Assembly: GCA_944472135.2 (NCBI GenBank)
Contig: OX235262.1
Location: 72,602,887-72,666,886, forward strand
Direction of reading: 5' to 3'
DNA length: 64,000 bases
DNA from: Trichobilharzia regenti
Lineage: Eukaryota > Platyhelminthes > Trematoda > Strigeidida > Schistosomatidae
Shown here: positions 49,201-56,800 of the stretch, in pieces
Numbering within the stretch: the first letter of the stretch is position 1
Layout: the number at the start of each line of letters is the position of its first letter
Translations under genes and position numbers: made by a program
The notes under the pieces: model-generated
The model's input: the letters and a program-made list of their open reading frames with translations, nothing else
Databases searched by the model: none
Told to the model about the DNA's origin: nothing

Positions 49201-51251
49201 CCAAACATCGACTTCACACTTGAGACTGAATCCGACGGAATGTTCCACTTCCTCGACGTCCATCTGACAAGAAACGCCGACAACTCCCTGAAAAGGTCCA
49301 TATACAAAAAGCCTACATGGAATGGACAATTCATCAACTTTCAAAGCTTCGTGCCCCTGAGCAGAAAGAGGAACCTGATATACGCTCTTTCCTCGAGGAT
49401 TCGGAAGATATGCAGCGAGGAAGTGGTTGAAGAAGAACTGCGTAATCTTCGAAAAACCCTGATGGAAAACGGTTTCCCGCCCAGGTTCATAGAAAAGAAT
49501 CTCAAACCTAAGAAGACTTCTGAACAAGTCCAATCCGTCCCAAAGAAAATGCTTCTGCTTAATCTAGAATTCAAAGGTGATATTGAAGCAGAAATCCTTC
49601 GCAGACGCCTCTCAAAATCGCTGAGGAAAACATACTTCGCCGCTAGCAATAATAATGTGAAGAGGAGATGAAAGCACGTAGGTAGACGTTGAGCCAGCTG
49701 AAAACGTTGGTGGAGAACCAGACGCAAGGGAGACGTGTAGCTGAAGCCCTATTTCCCTTTAGGAACTAAAGGAGACAATAATAATTGCATAGAAGACATC
49801 TAAGAATACTTTTATCTCTATTTTGACTTTCCCGTTGACTGATTCTACCGAAATGTCCAGCCTCTGCTAACATGTCGTCTCCTCGCATAGATGCTTTGAC
49901 GATGTCAGAGAATTAACTTGAAGTCATTTGATACGTGGTGACCAGCATCCAATGAGTCCCGAGCGGGACAAAACACGCCTCCTCGATTCCGCTGATAATC
50001 ACCATCCTCCACATTACTTCAGCTTACGATTATTATTTAATTTCAGTTAATTGGATGCATTAAGTGTAATTTTTTAAACTTATTAATATGAACTGTATTG
50101 TTTTTTTTTGTCTAAACAGAAGGTGGAGATATCACTGATCCATCATCTCGTGCTTTAGTTGAAGAAACTCAAGCCTTATATCAAACACTTAGAGAACTTT
50201 CTCAATCAATACTCAACGATGATTTATTACCACCTGATGTTCATGCTGGTGCTGAGAATTGTTTCCATCAGTCAAGATCTCGTTCACCATGTTATGCTTC
50301 AAATCCAAAACTACCAATTCATAACTTCCAAAATTCAAGAGCAGGAGCATATGGGCGGACTGGATCACCACCACCGCCAATGAATAGTACAAATGCTTGT
50401 TATTGGGCTGATTCAACTCTGTCAGCTGTTCAAGCAGCCCTTCATAAACGTGGACTACAGGTAAACATTTTGATAGAAGTTTCAACTAAAATACTTTAGC
50501 AGTTATGGTTAGTGAAATAAATTATTCGCCAATCAGATTTATTTCTAATCATTTATGTGAATCAGTTTGACTGCATCCTTTACAGCCATAATTAATACTT
50601 AAAATTCATTTCTACATTATAAAACAGGTCTCCGATCTAAATGCAAAACTGAACAGTACAAAAGATCAGTGTGAGTCAATTAAACATCAATTAGATGATA
50701 GTGAAAATGAAAGACGAAACTTGGAACGTCAGTTGATTGACATGCGATCAGAATTAGACAGTATGAAAAGAGAAAAAGAAGATATGGGAAGAGAAATAAA
50801 AAGAATCACAGCAAATGTTCAATCTTTGAGTAATGAAAAAACAGATTTAGAAAGATTACGTTCAAATTTGTCTGATGAATTAAAAGGTCTACAAGGTGAA
50901 CTAGAACGTGTACAAAATGCTTATGCTGAATTACGTAAAAATAGAGATGCATTAGAAGAAGAATTATCCTGTGCACAACGTGATGCTGATAGATGCTTAA
51001 GAGAATCAGAACGTTGTCAACGTTGTATTGATACGCTTGAAGAACGTTTATCAGTTGAACGAGAGGAAGGAACAAATTTGAGAAGCAATCTACAAAAAGC
51101 TAAACTCGATGCTGAAATTAAAGCTAAAGAATTGGCAGATATTCAAGAGGCTCTGTCAAGAGCAGAAACGCGTAAAGCCGAACAAGAAAGTGAAATAGCC
51201 CGACTTCGATCAGATGAAGCAACGCTGGGTGAACATTTAGCCAAATGTCAG
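34078..51251 (+). CDS. CROCC: Rootletin (CROCC), N-terminal third (partial at right edge)
   Basis: Ciliary rootlet coiled-coil protein, which in animals anchors basal bodies and links centrioles; in flukes the likely sites are flame cells, miracidial cilia and sperm (inference). Seven exons join in phase: 34078-34272, 34870-34947, 39987-40054, 42451-42829, 46713-46950, 50120-50460 and 50628-51251, totalling 641 codons. Diagnostic rootletin blocks in order are SAYQEGQQRQSNLVQRLQ, LEEEQQRASTLAGVNTMLRE, FNDYFTMEHGRLLALWR, a Ser/Pro-rich break, AVQAALHKRGLQVSDLNAKL, and heptad-rich coils to LGEHLAKCQ. Human rootletin is near 2,000 residues, so most of the rod lies right of the window. The 5' start is unresolved (see 16922 and 26576). 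Introns total over 15 kb and are full of retroelements. No stop or frameshift was seen in any exon. Confidence 0.92.
34870..34947 (+). CDS. CROCC: CROCC exon (26 codons)
   Basis: TTTTCAG acceptor, GTAAAG donor. VLQYKEKCRTLELKLQ continues the coil exactly as in vertebrate rootletin (ILQYKKRCSELEQQL). Confidence 0.92.
35196..35410 (-). mobile_element. SINE-2 in CROCC intron
   Basis: Minus strand: GTGCGTCGGCGGTTCAGGAG head, B box GGGTTCGATCC, body GAAGTTTTGGCGTGTTTGAC, tail CATATGTTCTACTC. Complete but decayed. Confidence 0.65.
35415..36220. other. Unassigned intron sequence
   Basis: A+T-rich; nothing recognised. Confidence 0.4.
36225..37050 (-). mobile_element. L2 LINE 3' end
   Basis: Minus strand frames read VERVDHFTYLGSCINQNE, KGRVYCSAVRPVFLYVCET and LPGWGPQDG before the end of the reading frame (RCIHSL). 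The tail reads TACTACACATTGGTGCAAAG-like sequence near 36250. Same family at 58.7-60.2 kb. Broken frames. Confidence 0.7.
37048..37330 (-). mobile_element. CR1-like LINE RT C-terminal fragment
   Basis: Minus strand: LLLKLVNSCILSILLYWSSL, FPHILKKDFAALRRKVKAVI, LNQLVITTVDRPL. Same domain as the CR1 copy at 15.7-16.4 kb (LKKDYTQLCR, LNQLVN). Confidence 0.7.
37330..38765. other. Unassigned intron sequence
   Basis: ATT-type run at 37797-37838 and a CT-rich run at 38010-38050; otherwise nothing recognised. Confidence 0.45.
38770..39150 (+). mobile_element. HH-1 element, long form, decayed hammerhead
   Basis: Upstream arm CTATTCAGGTAGGTAGTTAC...GAATTCATGACC, Thr-like head AGCGGCTTAATGGTC with the B box lost by deletion, a degraded hammerhead (AAGAGTCCCAAACTAGGA), and the tail. 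Confidence 0.7.
39160..39375 (+). mobile_element. SINE-2
   Basis: Head truncated at the A box; B box GGGTTCGATCCCC; body GAAGGTTGAACTTGAGGGTG; tail GAGACTCTATGTTTTATTAG. Lies directly behind HH-1. Confidence 0.65.
39445..39650 (-). mobile_element. SINE-2, decayed
   Basis: Minus strand: head GATGATGATTCAGTGGTAGA near 39640 and tail TACTGGAACATAGGGTGG near 39445. Opposite in orientation to the copy just before it. Confidence 0.5.
39987..40054 (+). CDS. CROCC: CROCC exon (LRLEEEQQR)
   Basis: TTTATAG acceptor, GTATCT donor, ends in phase 2. AGMDENTAEYEATLLRLEEE, then QQR. Confidence 0.9.
40362..41345 (-). mobile_element. L1 (RTE-like LINE), RT palm to 3' end
   Basis: Minus strand from 41345 to 40362. 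Near 41175 the RT catalytic region reads TLEDLDSVGDLCLIS, a decayed form of LDFADDLCL, so the active-site Asp pair is lost. The C-terminus and tail lie toward 40370. 5'-truncated, many stops. Confidence 0.7.
41350..42450. other. Unassigned intron sequence with one dispersed repeat
   Basis: Nothing recognised except the block at 41905-42130. Confidence 0.4.
41905..42130 (+). repeat. Dispersed repeat of unknown class, copy 2
   Basis: Partner of 8105-8320; same order of short conserved blocks, diverged. Confidence 0.4.
42451..42829 (+). CDS. CROCC: CROCC exon (core rootletin domain)
   Basis: AAAACAG acceptor, GTGAGT donor. NTMLREQLDQATHTNQTL, LERREAEWRNEEAAFNDYF and MEHGRLLALWRAVVACRR are the strongest family signature in the window. 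Confidence 0.95.
43062..43374 (-). mobile_element. Solo LTR, 313 bp, with target duplication AAAC
   Basis: Minus strand TGTGGTGAG...GTTACA; AAAC at 43058-43061 and 43375-43378. Very close to the 2252-2562 copy by eye, so both are probably recent. Confidence 0.88.
43595..43975 (-). mobile_element. L1 3' end, decayed
   Basis: Minus-strand sequence aligns with the L1 copies at 40.4 and 47.2 kb (CTTCCTCATGTGTGATGTC and CCATTTCCTTTTGTAGATTT blocks). No intact frame. Confidence 0.55.
44271..45150 (+). mobile_element. P1 Penelope-like 3' region, split by SINE-1
   Basis: RMAFKPTNSLRDKLYRLKDP and DQISRNDCDVN precede the break (linker before GIY-YIG). After it come a decayed RERDNH..SFF block, TRNAIGMSQ-like sequence, and the tail TTATGCTCGAAACC...GGAATCACATTTTATCACAG. 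Cut at 44455-44633 by SINE-1. Confidence 0.7.
44455..44635 (-). mobile_element. SINE-1 inserted in P1
   Basis: Minus strand: head TTCAGTGGCACAGTGGTTAG, body CTGATATCAGTGGTCAGTCT, tail ATGCTGAAAATTCCATAATC...GTGTGGTTTCAAGC. Confidence 0.8.
45290..45430 (+). mobile_element. HH-1, 5'-truncated
   Basis: Starts at the end of the B box (ATAGAACCCCTGCGGG). The hammerhead region GTACTGATGAAGAGTACC..AACAAAACAGCTG is mutated in stem II and GAA. Ends at TGATGGCAGCTCATGATG. Confidence 0.65.
45435..46260. other. Unassigned intron sequence
   Basis: Open frame 45472-45684 has no motif; nothing else recognised. Confidence 0.4.
46262..46665 (-). mobile_element. HH-1, longest copy (about 400 bp)
   Basis: Minus strand from 46665: GGTGCTCACTAGCGACTGGC arm, AATTCATGATATGACTCAACC-type segment, Thr-like head with B box GGGTTCGAACCCC, hammerhead, and tail to TTCATGATGAAATCC. 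Ends 48 bp before the CROCC exon at 46713. Confidence 0.75.
46320..46372 (-). ncRNA. Hammerhead-like fold of HH-1, perfect 8-bp stem I
   Basis: Stem I GAGUACUG/CAGUACUC; core UUGAAGA (C3 is U); stem II GUCC/GGGC; the GAA position is intact; stem III AGAG/UUAU is poor; triplet AUC. Confidence 0.5.
46713..46950 (+). CDS. CROCC: CROCC exon (coiled coil)
   Basis: TTTCTAG acceptor, GTATGT donor. 79 codons of heptad-rich sequence (VTLDQEKNDKKKLEHELEEL to IDCLQRLRTGQS). Joins the previous exon in phase 0 without a missing piece. Confidence 0.92.
47225..47790 (-). mobile_element. L1 (RTE-like LINE) 3' end
   Basis: Minus strand: PTRAQQICRRKLRWIGHTLR and RPSNDITLNSGHGSSGN are visible in one frame, followed by the tail TGTCTCCCTCGGGACCCAAG. 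The RWIGH.LRRP block is typical of LINE C-termini. Confidence 0.75.
47860..47990 (-). mobile_element. HH-1, truncated
   Basis: Minus strand: CCCCGGTGGATGCGTGCTGA, then GAGAGTTTGAAACTGGGACG and AAACAGTTGTTTAGTACATC. Hammerhead stem II and core decayed. Confidence 0.55.
48254..49671 (+). mobile_element. P2 Penelope-like retroelement reverse transcriptase, 3'-truncated
   Basis: Open for about 472 codons from after a stop near 48250. RT motifs in order: ITRPYKGSGIVLM; PRMYGLPKVHKQDVPLRPIL; MVSLDVVSLFTNVPL (first catalytic Asp); YRQVDGVAMGSPLGPLLADC; YKRYIDDTFIICDE (catalytic Asp pair); FLDVHLTR. This order, with YGLPK.HK and GS.LGP, is that of Penelope-like RTs rather than LINE or LTR RTs. It stops at NNNVKRR, where L1 tail sequence begins, so the GIY-YIG endonuclease is missing. 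A complete, stop-free RT suggests recent insertion. C- and G-rich codon use contrasts with the A/T-ending codons of the neighbouring CROCC exons. Lies in the intron between CROCC exons 46713 and 50120. Confidence 0.9.
49660..49785 (+). mobile_element. L1 3' tail fused to the P2 RT
   Basis: GTGAAGAGGAGATGAAAGCA through AGACGTGTAGCTGAAGCCCT and CTTTAGGAACTAAAGG to AATAATAATT matches the L1 end at 22.80-22.94 kb. The junction with the P2 frame is within GTGAAGAGGAGATGA. Confidence 0.75.
49936..50005 (+). ncRNA. Sm-alpha-like hammerhead, degenerate
   Basis: GGTGA/TCACC and ATC/GAT form stem I; core region CCAAUGA (consensus CUGAUGA); stem II GUCCC/GGGAC with loop GAGC; then AAAAC in place of GAAAC. 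Spacing and flanks (GAUUCCGCUG after the cut site) resemble published Schistosoma Sm-alpha ribozymes as I recall them. Predicted inactive. Confidence 0.55.
50120..50460 (+). CDS. CROCC: CROCC exon (Ser/Pro linker and ALHKR)
   Basis: AAACAG acceptor, GTAAAC donor. Starts EGGDITDPSSRALVEETQ. A Ser/Pro/Asn-rich linker (SRSRSPC, GSPPPPMNS) breaks the coil, as in vertebrate rootletin, and AVQAALHKRGLQ follows. Confidence 0.93.
50628..51251 (+). CDS. CROCC: CROCC exon (208 codons, coiled coil)
   Basis: AAAACAG acceptor, GTAAGC donor, phase 0. VSDLNAKLNSTKDQCESI through IQEALSRAETRKAEQESEIA to LGEHLAKCQ. Cys- and Arg-rich segment DRCLRESERCQRCID. The next exon is not in the window. Confidence 0.95.
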
Positions 51252-51635
51252 GTAAGCACTTGCAAATTTATATACTGTCACATTTTGATTTTGAATAAAT
51301 GACAGTTTTACATGCAAAGCAAACATTTAACTAAGATGTGTAAGCATGTTACCATAGCCTGGACTATTGTATTCAATAGTTTAATTACAATAATCTCCAT
51401 TCAAAAGTATTCTGATAACATTCTTATTGAAATGTCTCAGTGTTATTAGTCACTAAATAAATGAAGTATATTTTATTGCAATTAAGTTAATAACATTACT
51501 CAAATAGACATACTTTTCTACTGCTTTTAGTCTTCTTAAGTGTTATATTCTTAAAAAGAATAAGTCTGTGTTAAATCAAAACTGTCAGCTCGTTTCTTTA
51601 GATTATTAGGAATGTGTCATCTACAGGAGATCAAT

Positions 51636-51828
51636 CGCGAGCCCCAATACCTCAGTGGTAACGCCTCTGACTGCAGCACTGCACTGGGTGACGCGGGCTC
51701 GAATCTCAGAAGGGACATGAGTTCCTTCGAGGTTGCAGATACGCCTTTCTCATGAGTGCCAACTAGCACGAAACCTAGACCCAAGGCTTTCTGCCGATCG
51801 CCTCCAACCAGCTAATATGTGTCATCTA
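51636..51828 (+). mobile_element. HH-2 element, reference copy
   Basis: tRNA-like head: A box ACCTCAGTGGTAACG, anticodon region CTGCAGCACTG, B box GGGCTCGAATCTC. It is followed by GGGACATGAGTTCCTTCGAG, GGTTGCAGATACGCC, the hammerhead, and the tail CGATCGCCTCCAACCAGC. Copies at 11.2, 13.4 and 61.6 kb. Confidence 0.8.
51743..51787 (+). ncRNA. Hammerhead-like fold of HH-2
   Basis: Stem I GCCUU/AAGGC; core CUCAUGA (G5 changed to C); stem II GUGC/GCAC; GAAA intact; stem III and triplet changed (GAC). Predicted inactive. Confidence 0.6.
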
Positions 51829-51829
51829 T

Positions 51830-52005
51830 GTAATGTATCCAAATTTTGGGTTTGATCTTTGGTAGGATTATTTTTTCGAGTCTTTACATCACAGCTACCG
51901 TAATCAAACCTGATATGGGTGATCCCATGAGTGTTCCTTTAATTTGTTGATATATTTGGCCGTCAGACACAAAACTGCCTATTTGCGATCTGCACAGTTC
52001 CAGGT
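51830..52005 (-). mobile_element. Penelope-like RT fragment (GSPIS and IDDT motifs)
   Basis: Minus strand reads IYQQIKGTLMGSPISGLITV, then KIILPKIKPKIWIHYIDDT. These are the RT palm motif before, and the one containing, the catalytic Asp pair. A stop lies between them, so it is decayed. Different from the P2 RT (VAMGSPLGP); may be the P1 RT. Confidence 0.7.
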
Positions 52006-52277
52006 GAAATCCCACCACAGTCTCCCTCGGAAACCAAAATTGTTCAGATCAAAATACGTGATCTGCTTGATATAGTAAATGGCAATCAATATTCGCATAT
52101 GGAGGTGAAATTTCACCACAGTTTCCTTAAAAACTGGTCTATGTGTATGGCATCCAACTACTCAAATCAGCCGATCAGTAGTATATAGTGCCATGCATCT
52201 TAATTCCCATACAAGGTATCAAGCAGATCATACATTGTGATCTGTATAATTTTGTTTCCGTAGGAAACTGTGGTGAA
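52001..52277. repeat. Foldback repeat with about 75-bp inverted arms
   Basis: Left arm 52001-52076 pairs with right arm 52204-52277 (CACCACAGT.TCC..CGGAAAC / GTTTCCGTAGGAAACTGTGG; GATCTGCTTGATA / TATCAAGCAGATC). A further copy of the inner motif lies at 52105-52130. Non-coding. Confidence 0.65.
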
Positions 52278-52540
52278 ATTTTTCCTCTAATCGCTAATCT
52301 ATTTGCAGTTTGTGAATTTGATGTAAGGTGTTACAAGTTCGCCCAAGCAGTTAACCAGAATTCGGGCGTTTTGGACTGATTCAGCCCTCTGAGCTAAGTC
52401 CATCCATATACATCGCTGATGATATCCAGCCCAAACGACCGATATTTTAGTTCACATGGATCTGGTTTACAAGCACTGCTGATTGATGTGATTGCTATAC
52501 AACTACTCAAATCAGTTAATCAGCAGTATGTATCACATCA
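52149..52540 (+). repeat. Direct repeat pair near the foldback
   Basis: CAACTACTCAAATCAGCCGA at about 52155 recurs as CAACTACTCAAATCAGTTAA at about 52500, followed in both by TCAG(T/C)AGTAT. Spacing about 345 bp. Confidence 0.6.
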
Positions 52541-52559
52541 TAAGTCTAAGTGTATTTCT

Positions 52560-53715
52560 GTCAGAATTTATTAAACAAATTTCATTTAAAATTAGATGTA
52601 AATAACTTTTTTGTTGTTGAGGAAAATAGAGGTTAGCTGTAACAGCTTATTGTAAACAATGTTCATTTACAGAATTTTCGAATATCCTTAGGTTAATGGA
52701 GTTGCTACAATCTAACTTACTTGTAAATTAAAAGTCAATCTGAACGAAGAATATTCTTTTCAATAATTTCTCTTCAGGTTCTTACAATTGTAAAATATAT
52801 TTGTTATGCATTATAATAAAGATTTTTTTGTATTTCCCTCCGAATGAAAAACAAAACGATATTGTTTTTATTGACGTTTCGCTATTTAATGCTAATAGCT
52901 TTATCAAAGTATTATTAAATTATTTATAACATTTGTTGTCGTCACAGTAACGGCCAGTTATGCGGCGGATACATTTTTAACGTAGAATAAGAGATTAGTT
53001 ATGGGGTGTCAAAATAAATAGTCGGTATTTGTATGATAAACGTCCTTTGCTTAGTATTACAAATATGATTATTATTCGTCATAATTTATGCCCTTGATGC
53101 AAACATCCCCTCAATACTGTCGAATTTTCATTTATTTTATCCAGACTTATTATTAGTGGTATTATCTCTTTTCTCAATATATGCCTCCACCTATTTCATT
53201 TCACATATTCGTTATTTCATTATGAACCTCTTATTGCAGTCTTACTATCTCCCTCGTGATACATACTTCTTATTACTAGCCACTCACTTGACACTTTTTA
53301 TAACCTTGAACTGACTTGTCAATTTTCCTACCCCACACTCTACAAATCTATTATGATTAATCATCACCACCACTATCTCTCATTTCACAGTATTTTGTAA
53401 TCGATTTCAGCCCAGAGCACGTTTGTCACACAAATACGACTATTTATTTCGACACCTCATAACTACTAATCTGTTATTCTACGTCAAAAATGTATCCGCA
53501 GCATAACTGACCTTTATTGTAACGACAAAAAAGATATTATATTTCATAATTGTAAGTACCTGAAGAGAAATTATTGAAAAGAATATTCTTCTTTCAGATT
53601 GACTTTTTATTCATAATATGGGAATATTTCACACTATTAAATCTTATTTGTAAATGACTACTTTCTCTGAATCAAGGGAATTGAATGTCAAATAACTATG
53701 AGACTGTAATGCACT
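52560..53715. other. Unassigned A+T-rich stretch
   Basis: No gene seen. GTCAATCTGAACGAAGAATATTC at 52735 recurs inverted near 53580 (GAATATTCTTCTTTCAGATTGAC), and GTATCCGCCGCATAA-type blocks recur inverted near 52955 and 53490. This is therefore another large foldback (see findings). Confidence 0.5.
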
Positions 53716-53830
53716 TAATAGTGTTCTCTGAGGTGGTTAGTTTACTTGCAGAGCTTTCCTCATCCCTCTGCACAACATCTTCAGGGCGAATTCTAGCATA
53801 AAGTAAAATGATTCCATATTAATTTGCTTA

Positions 53831-54330
53831 TTAGATGTATCACACAGTGAGGGAAACAGTATTATTTACTGGATGACACAGTTTTGAACAAAATTTATTG
53901 TTCACAATCATATCAATTGTAATCACACGACTTCGAAACTTCAGTTTTATAGTTTTCTTCGTCTTCTCCTGTTTGTCGTCGTTGGGGTAGTAGAATTTTC
54001 AAGATATCTAGGACAGGTGATGAATCATTACTATCACAAGTATTTGCAGTTGATTCGATAAACAAAGCTTCTGTTATCAATCTCTCCCTCCACCCTGTGA
54101 CATTAGATTTTAATACTGTCATCCTATCCCATCCTATTGTATGGTTGTTTGTAACTGCATGTAGTGAGTGCTATAACTGAACTATTCTCCGAATTTCTTA
54201 TCTTATTTGGGTCAACCCATCTAGATTTTGTTAGGTTTTTATGCTCGGTCAGTCTGACTCGCCCTGTTCTACTACTTTGACCTATGTATTTGACCTGACA
54301 ATCATTGTAGGTAGGGTATTAGGTGAACTA
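53831..54330 (-). mobile_element. P1 Penelope-like endonuclease end, left arm
   Basis: Minus strand: TVLKSNVTGWRERLITEALF, IESTANTCDSNDSSPVLDIL, then the tail with CAATAAATTTTGTTC. A QTGRVRLTEHKN-like core precedes it near 54260. Confidence 0.7.
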
Positions 54331-54334
54331 AATG

Positions 54335-54510
54335 GTTTTGTTTTAAAGGCTCCACAGGATCCTTTAACCGACAAAGCTTGTTTCTAATTGAGTTTGTGGG
54401 TGGTTTGAATGCCAGCCACCTTTATTCTTGCCTTGTTAAGAATTCACAGCAGTAAGGTTTCCGAGGTTGCTTCCTTGTATCGAATTACTACTGATTATTT
54501 AGATTCCTAT
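54335..54510. other. Spacer of the P1 inverted pair
   Basis: Between the two P1 arms; no motif recognised. Confidence 0.4.
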
Positions 54511-54514
54511 AAAA

Positions 54515-54685
54515 ATCAAGTTTCAAAGTCGTGTGATTACAATTGATATGATTATGAACAATAAATTTTGTTTGAAACTGTGTCATCCAGTAAATAATAC
54601 TGTTTCACTGTGTGATATATCTAATAAACAAACTAATATGGAATTACTTACTACCATAGTGCCCAAGTTTTACATATATAAAGTG
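54515..54685 (+). mobile_element. P1 Penelope-like 3' tail, right arm (inverted)
   Basis: AAGTCGTGTGATTACAATTG, TGATTATGAACAATAAATTT, TGAAACTGTGTCATCCAGTA and CATAGTGCCCAAGTTTTACA mirror the left arm end at 53831-53945. Confidence 0.7.
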
Positions 54686-55191
54686 AAATGATTTAAATTT
54701 TTCATGAGTGATAGAATTGCGTCTCCCGGTAACCATCTTTACATATACATTGACCATTTTCTATTGACTTGGATTTTACACTTTCTGGTCATCTACCTGA
54801 TTTACTTTTTATTAGTTAGTATATTTCGTCTATATTAACGTGTTTGTTAATTGCATATTCGTTTGAGTACCAGACTTCTAGGAATTCCTTGGCACTTTTG
54901 TTGTTTCCTCTGTCTAATATTTCCACATTATCCTAATCATCAAACTGATGTCCATAATTATCTATATGCATTAATATGAAAGAATATATATCGTGTCTTT
55001 TCACAGTTGATTTGTGTTCTTGGATTCTGATTCGAAGGGGACGCCCACTTTAGCCGATGAGGCTGTGTTGTTTTATAATGTATATGAATAAAAACAATAA
55101 AAACTTACAATTCCTAGAAGTATTTAGGTTAATACTGAAGGCTAAATAAACATACGCACAATTTTTAAAATATTTTTTATTCCTTTACATT

Positions 55192-55385
55192 CCCAGTGGA
55201 ACATAGGGCTTTAAGCTCCAGGCTTGAAGTTTCGGTAGCAGTAGTATTTATTTTGTTTACGGGATGGCATTGCTGGCCTCATGCCCAACTTTCCCTCTTT
55301 ACTCGCGTTATTACTGGCTTAGGAAGGTAAAGGTATGCGTTGGCCGGCGATCGAACGCCGGACCATGTATGTGGTTGACGAGATA
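55192..55385 (-). mobile_element. SINE-2
   Basis: Minus strand: head with CATACATGGTCCGGCGTTCG, body GAAAGTTGGGCATGAGGCCA, tail GAGCTTAAAGCCCTATGTTC. Well preserved. Confidence 0.7.
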
Positions 55386-55711
55386 CACACAGTAGGATTC
55401 TTAAAATGGTTTACATTTTAGAAATTAATTAACACTACTTTACATTCATTCATTTACTACTCCAATAGATAGAAATCAAAAATTTTGTAGAAATGTACTT
55501 CAAACTTACTCAGAGTTATCATTCATATTATTAATGTTAATCATATATGTGCTAAGGTATTGTCTCAGAAATATCAATGCAGGAATTATCAAAGTTTCTC
55601 TGGTTCACTCATTACTAGAGAAAAAAGCATTTCACCATTATGCATGATTCACTAAGATTCCTGAAAATTTTTTACTAAAAACTATAGAAATACTTTTCTG
55701 ACTTTATTGTT

Positions 55712-56800
55712 ATTCATTTTTTGTGTGGTTCGAGTGGGATATGAGGCTTCGGAAACTCATCTCCTTTTCACTCGATTCTCTGACATCATTTTCAAGTGAA
55801 TCCATCACTGAACACAAGGTTTCACTCCCTCTCTCCATATAATCTTCTCTATGTTGTTGTTTTCCCTCTCCGTGACACACGAGGGTCTGATATGTGATGT
55901 CACTTAACGACCTCTTCGGTATAAATTCAGTTCTGCTCCAATTCCTTCTTCATTTTTGTTGGGTAAAAGATTCTTGGCTGTTTCGCTGCCACAATTCCTT
56001 GTCTCTCATCCTCTCTAGCCGATCATTTGGGCTTCAGTATAAAATGAAAAGGGTAGCTGTTCATGAAGACCAGAAACTTGTTAGGCATGCTTTTTGTGAC
56101 ACGTGTGCTAAGTATTTAAATACTACAAAAGCACAGACTTCACGTCAGTGCTAAAAATTCCAATCTTGCTCTATGTGCTTCCCACTTATTTCAAAGCCTA
56201 TCTTACTTTCTCGATCCGGTTCCATCTGGCTCTCATTTCTCCATGTATTTGAAACGATGCTTCCAAGTAATTGAAGTAAACAACTTACCTTAGATTCCCC
56301 CCTTTGATGGTGACTGCTGTTTGCTGTTAGTCGCATATCTTCATCACATCTGTCTTGTCTATGTTCACCTGAAGACTTAACTTCCATGACACTTCTGATA
56401 ATCTATCAGTTTCCACCTGTAGATCTTCGGGCTTATGTGGCAATAGACATAAATGGTACACAAAATCCAGACCCTCTGAGATCTTTTTGGTAGTTCAACA
56501 CATGCTTGTCTTCTCAGTTTCTGCAGTCCTCATGCTCAAGCCCACCACAATAAGGAATGTCGTCAGTGATAGTAAGCAACCTTATCTTACTCCTGTTTTC
56601 ACCTTTAAACCGTTCGGTGAGCTTTACGTTGTGAAATTCTTGGCATGTGATATCATTATATACTTGCTGAATGAGGTTCACGTCTTTCTGTGCTACTGTA
56701 CTCCTTAGAAGCAGTTGTCAAGTTACCTCACAGTCAACGCTTTTGCAGGACGTTTTAAAGTCAATGAAGTTGAGGGAAAGGACAGACTGAAATTTGATCC
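55712..56800 (-). mobile_element. L1 (RTE-like LINE), RT palm to 3' end
   Basis: Minus strand from 56800: decayed VRQGC..L region near 56590, LDFVYHLCLL near 56455 in place of LDFADDLCL (active-site Asp pair lost), then the C-terminus and the tail at 55720-55760. Many stops. Confidence 0.7.

Larger units (their letters stand above)
53718..55085 (-). mobile_element. P3 Penelope-like endonuclease end, split by a P1 pair
   Basis: Minus strand from 55085: LRIRIQEHKSTVKRHDIYSF, DNVEILDRGNNKSAKEFLEV, WYSNEYAINKHVNIDEIY, then the 3' untranslated region to 54686 and again 53830-53718. The middle is occupied by the P1 inverted pair. P3 sequence repeats at the junctions (ATAAAGTAAAATGATT / ATAAAGTGAAATGATT), as expected of a target duplication. 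Confidence 0.7.

Noticed and set aside
48605..49727. Long open frames on the minus strand at 48605-48790, 49174-49533 and 49341-49727
   Set aside because: Antisense shadows of the Penelope-like RT; no motif of their own.
50213..51075. Minus-strand open frames opposite CROCC
   Set aside because: Shadows of the rootletin exons, caused by their codon pattern.
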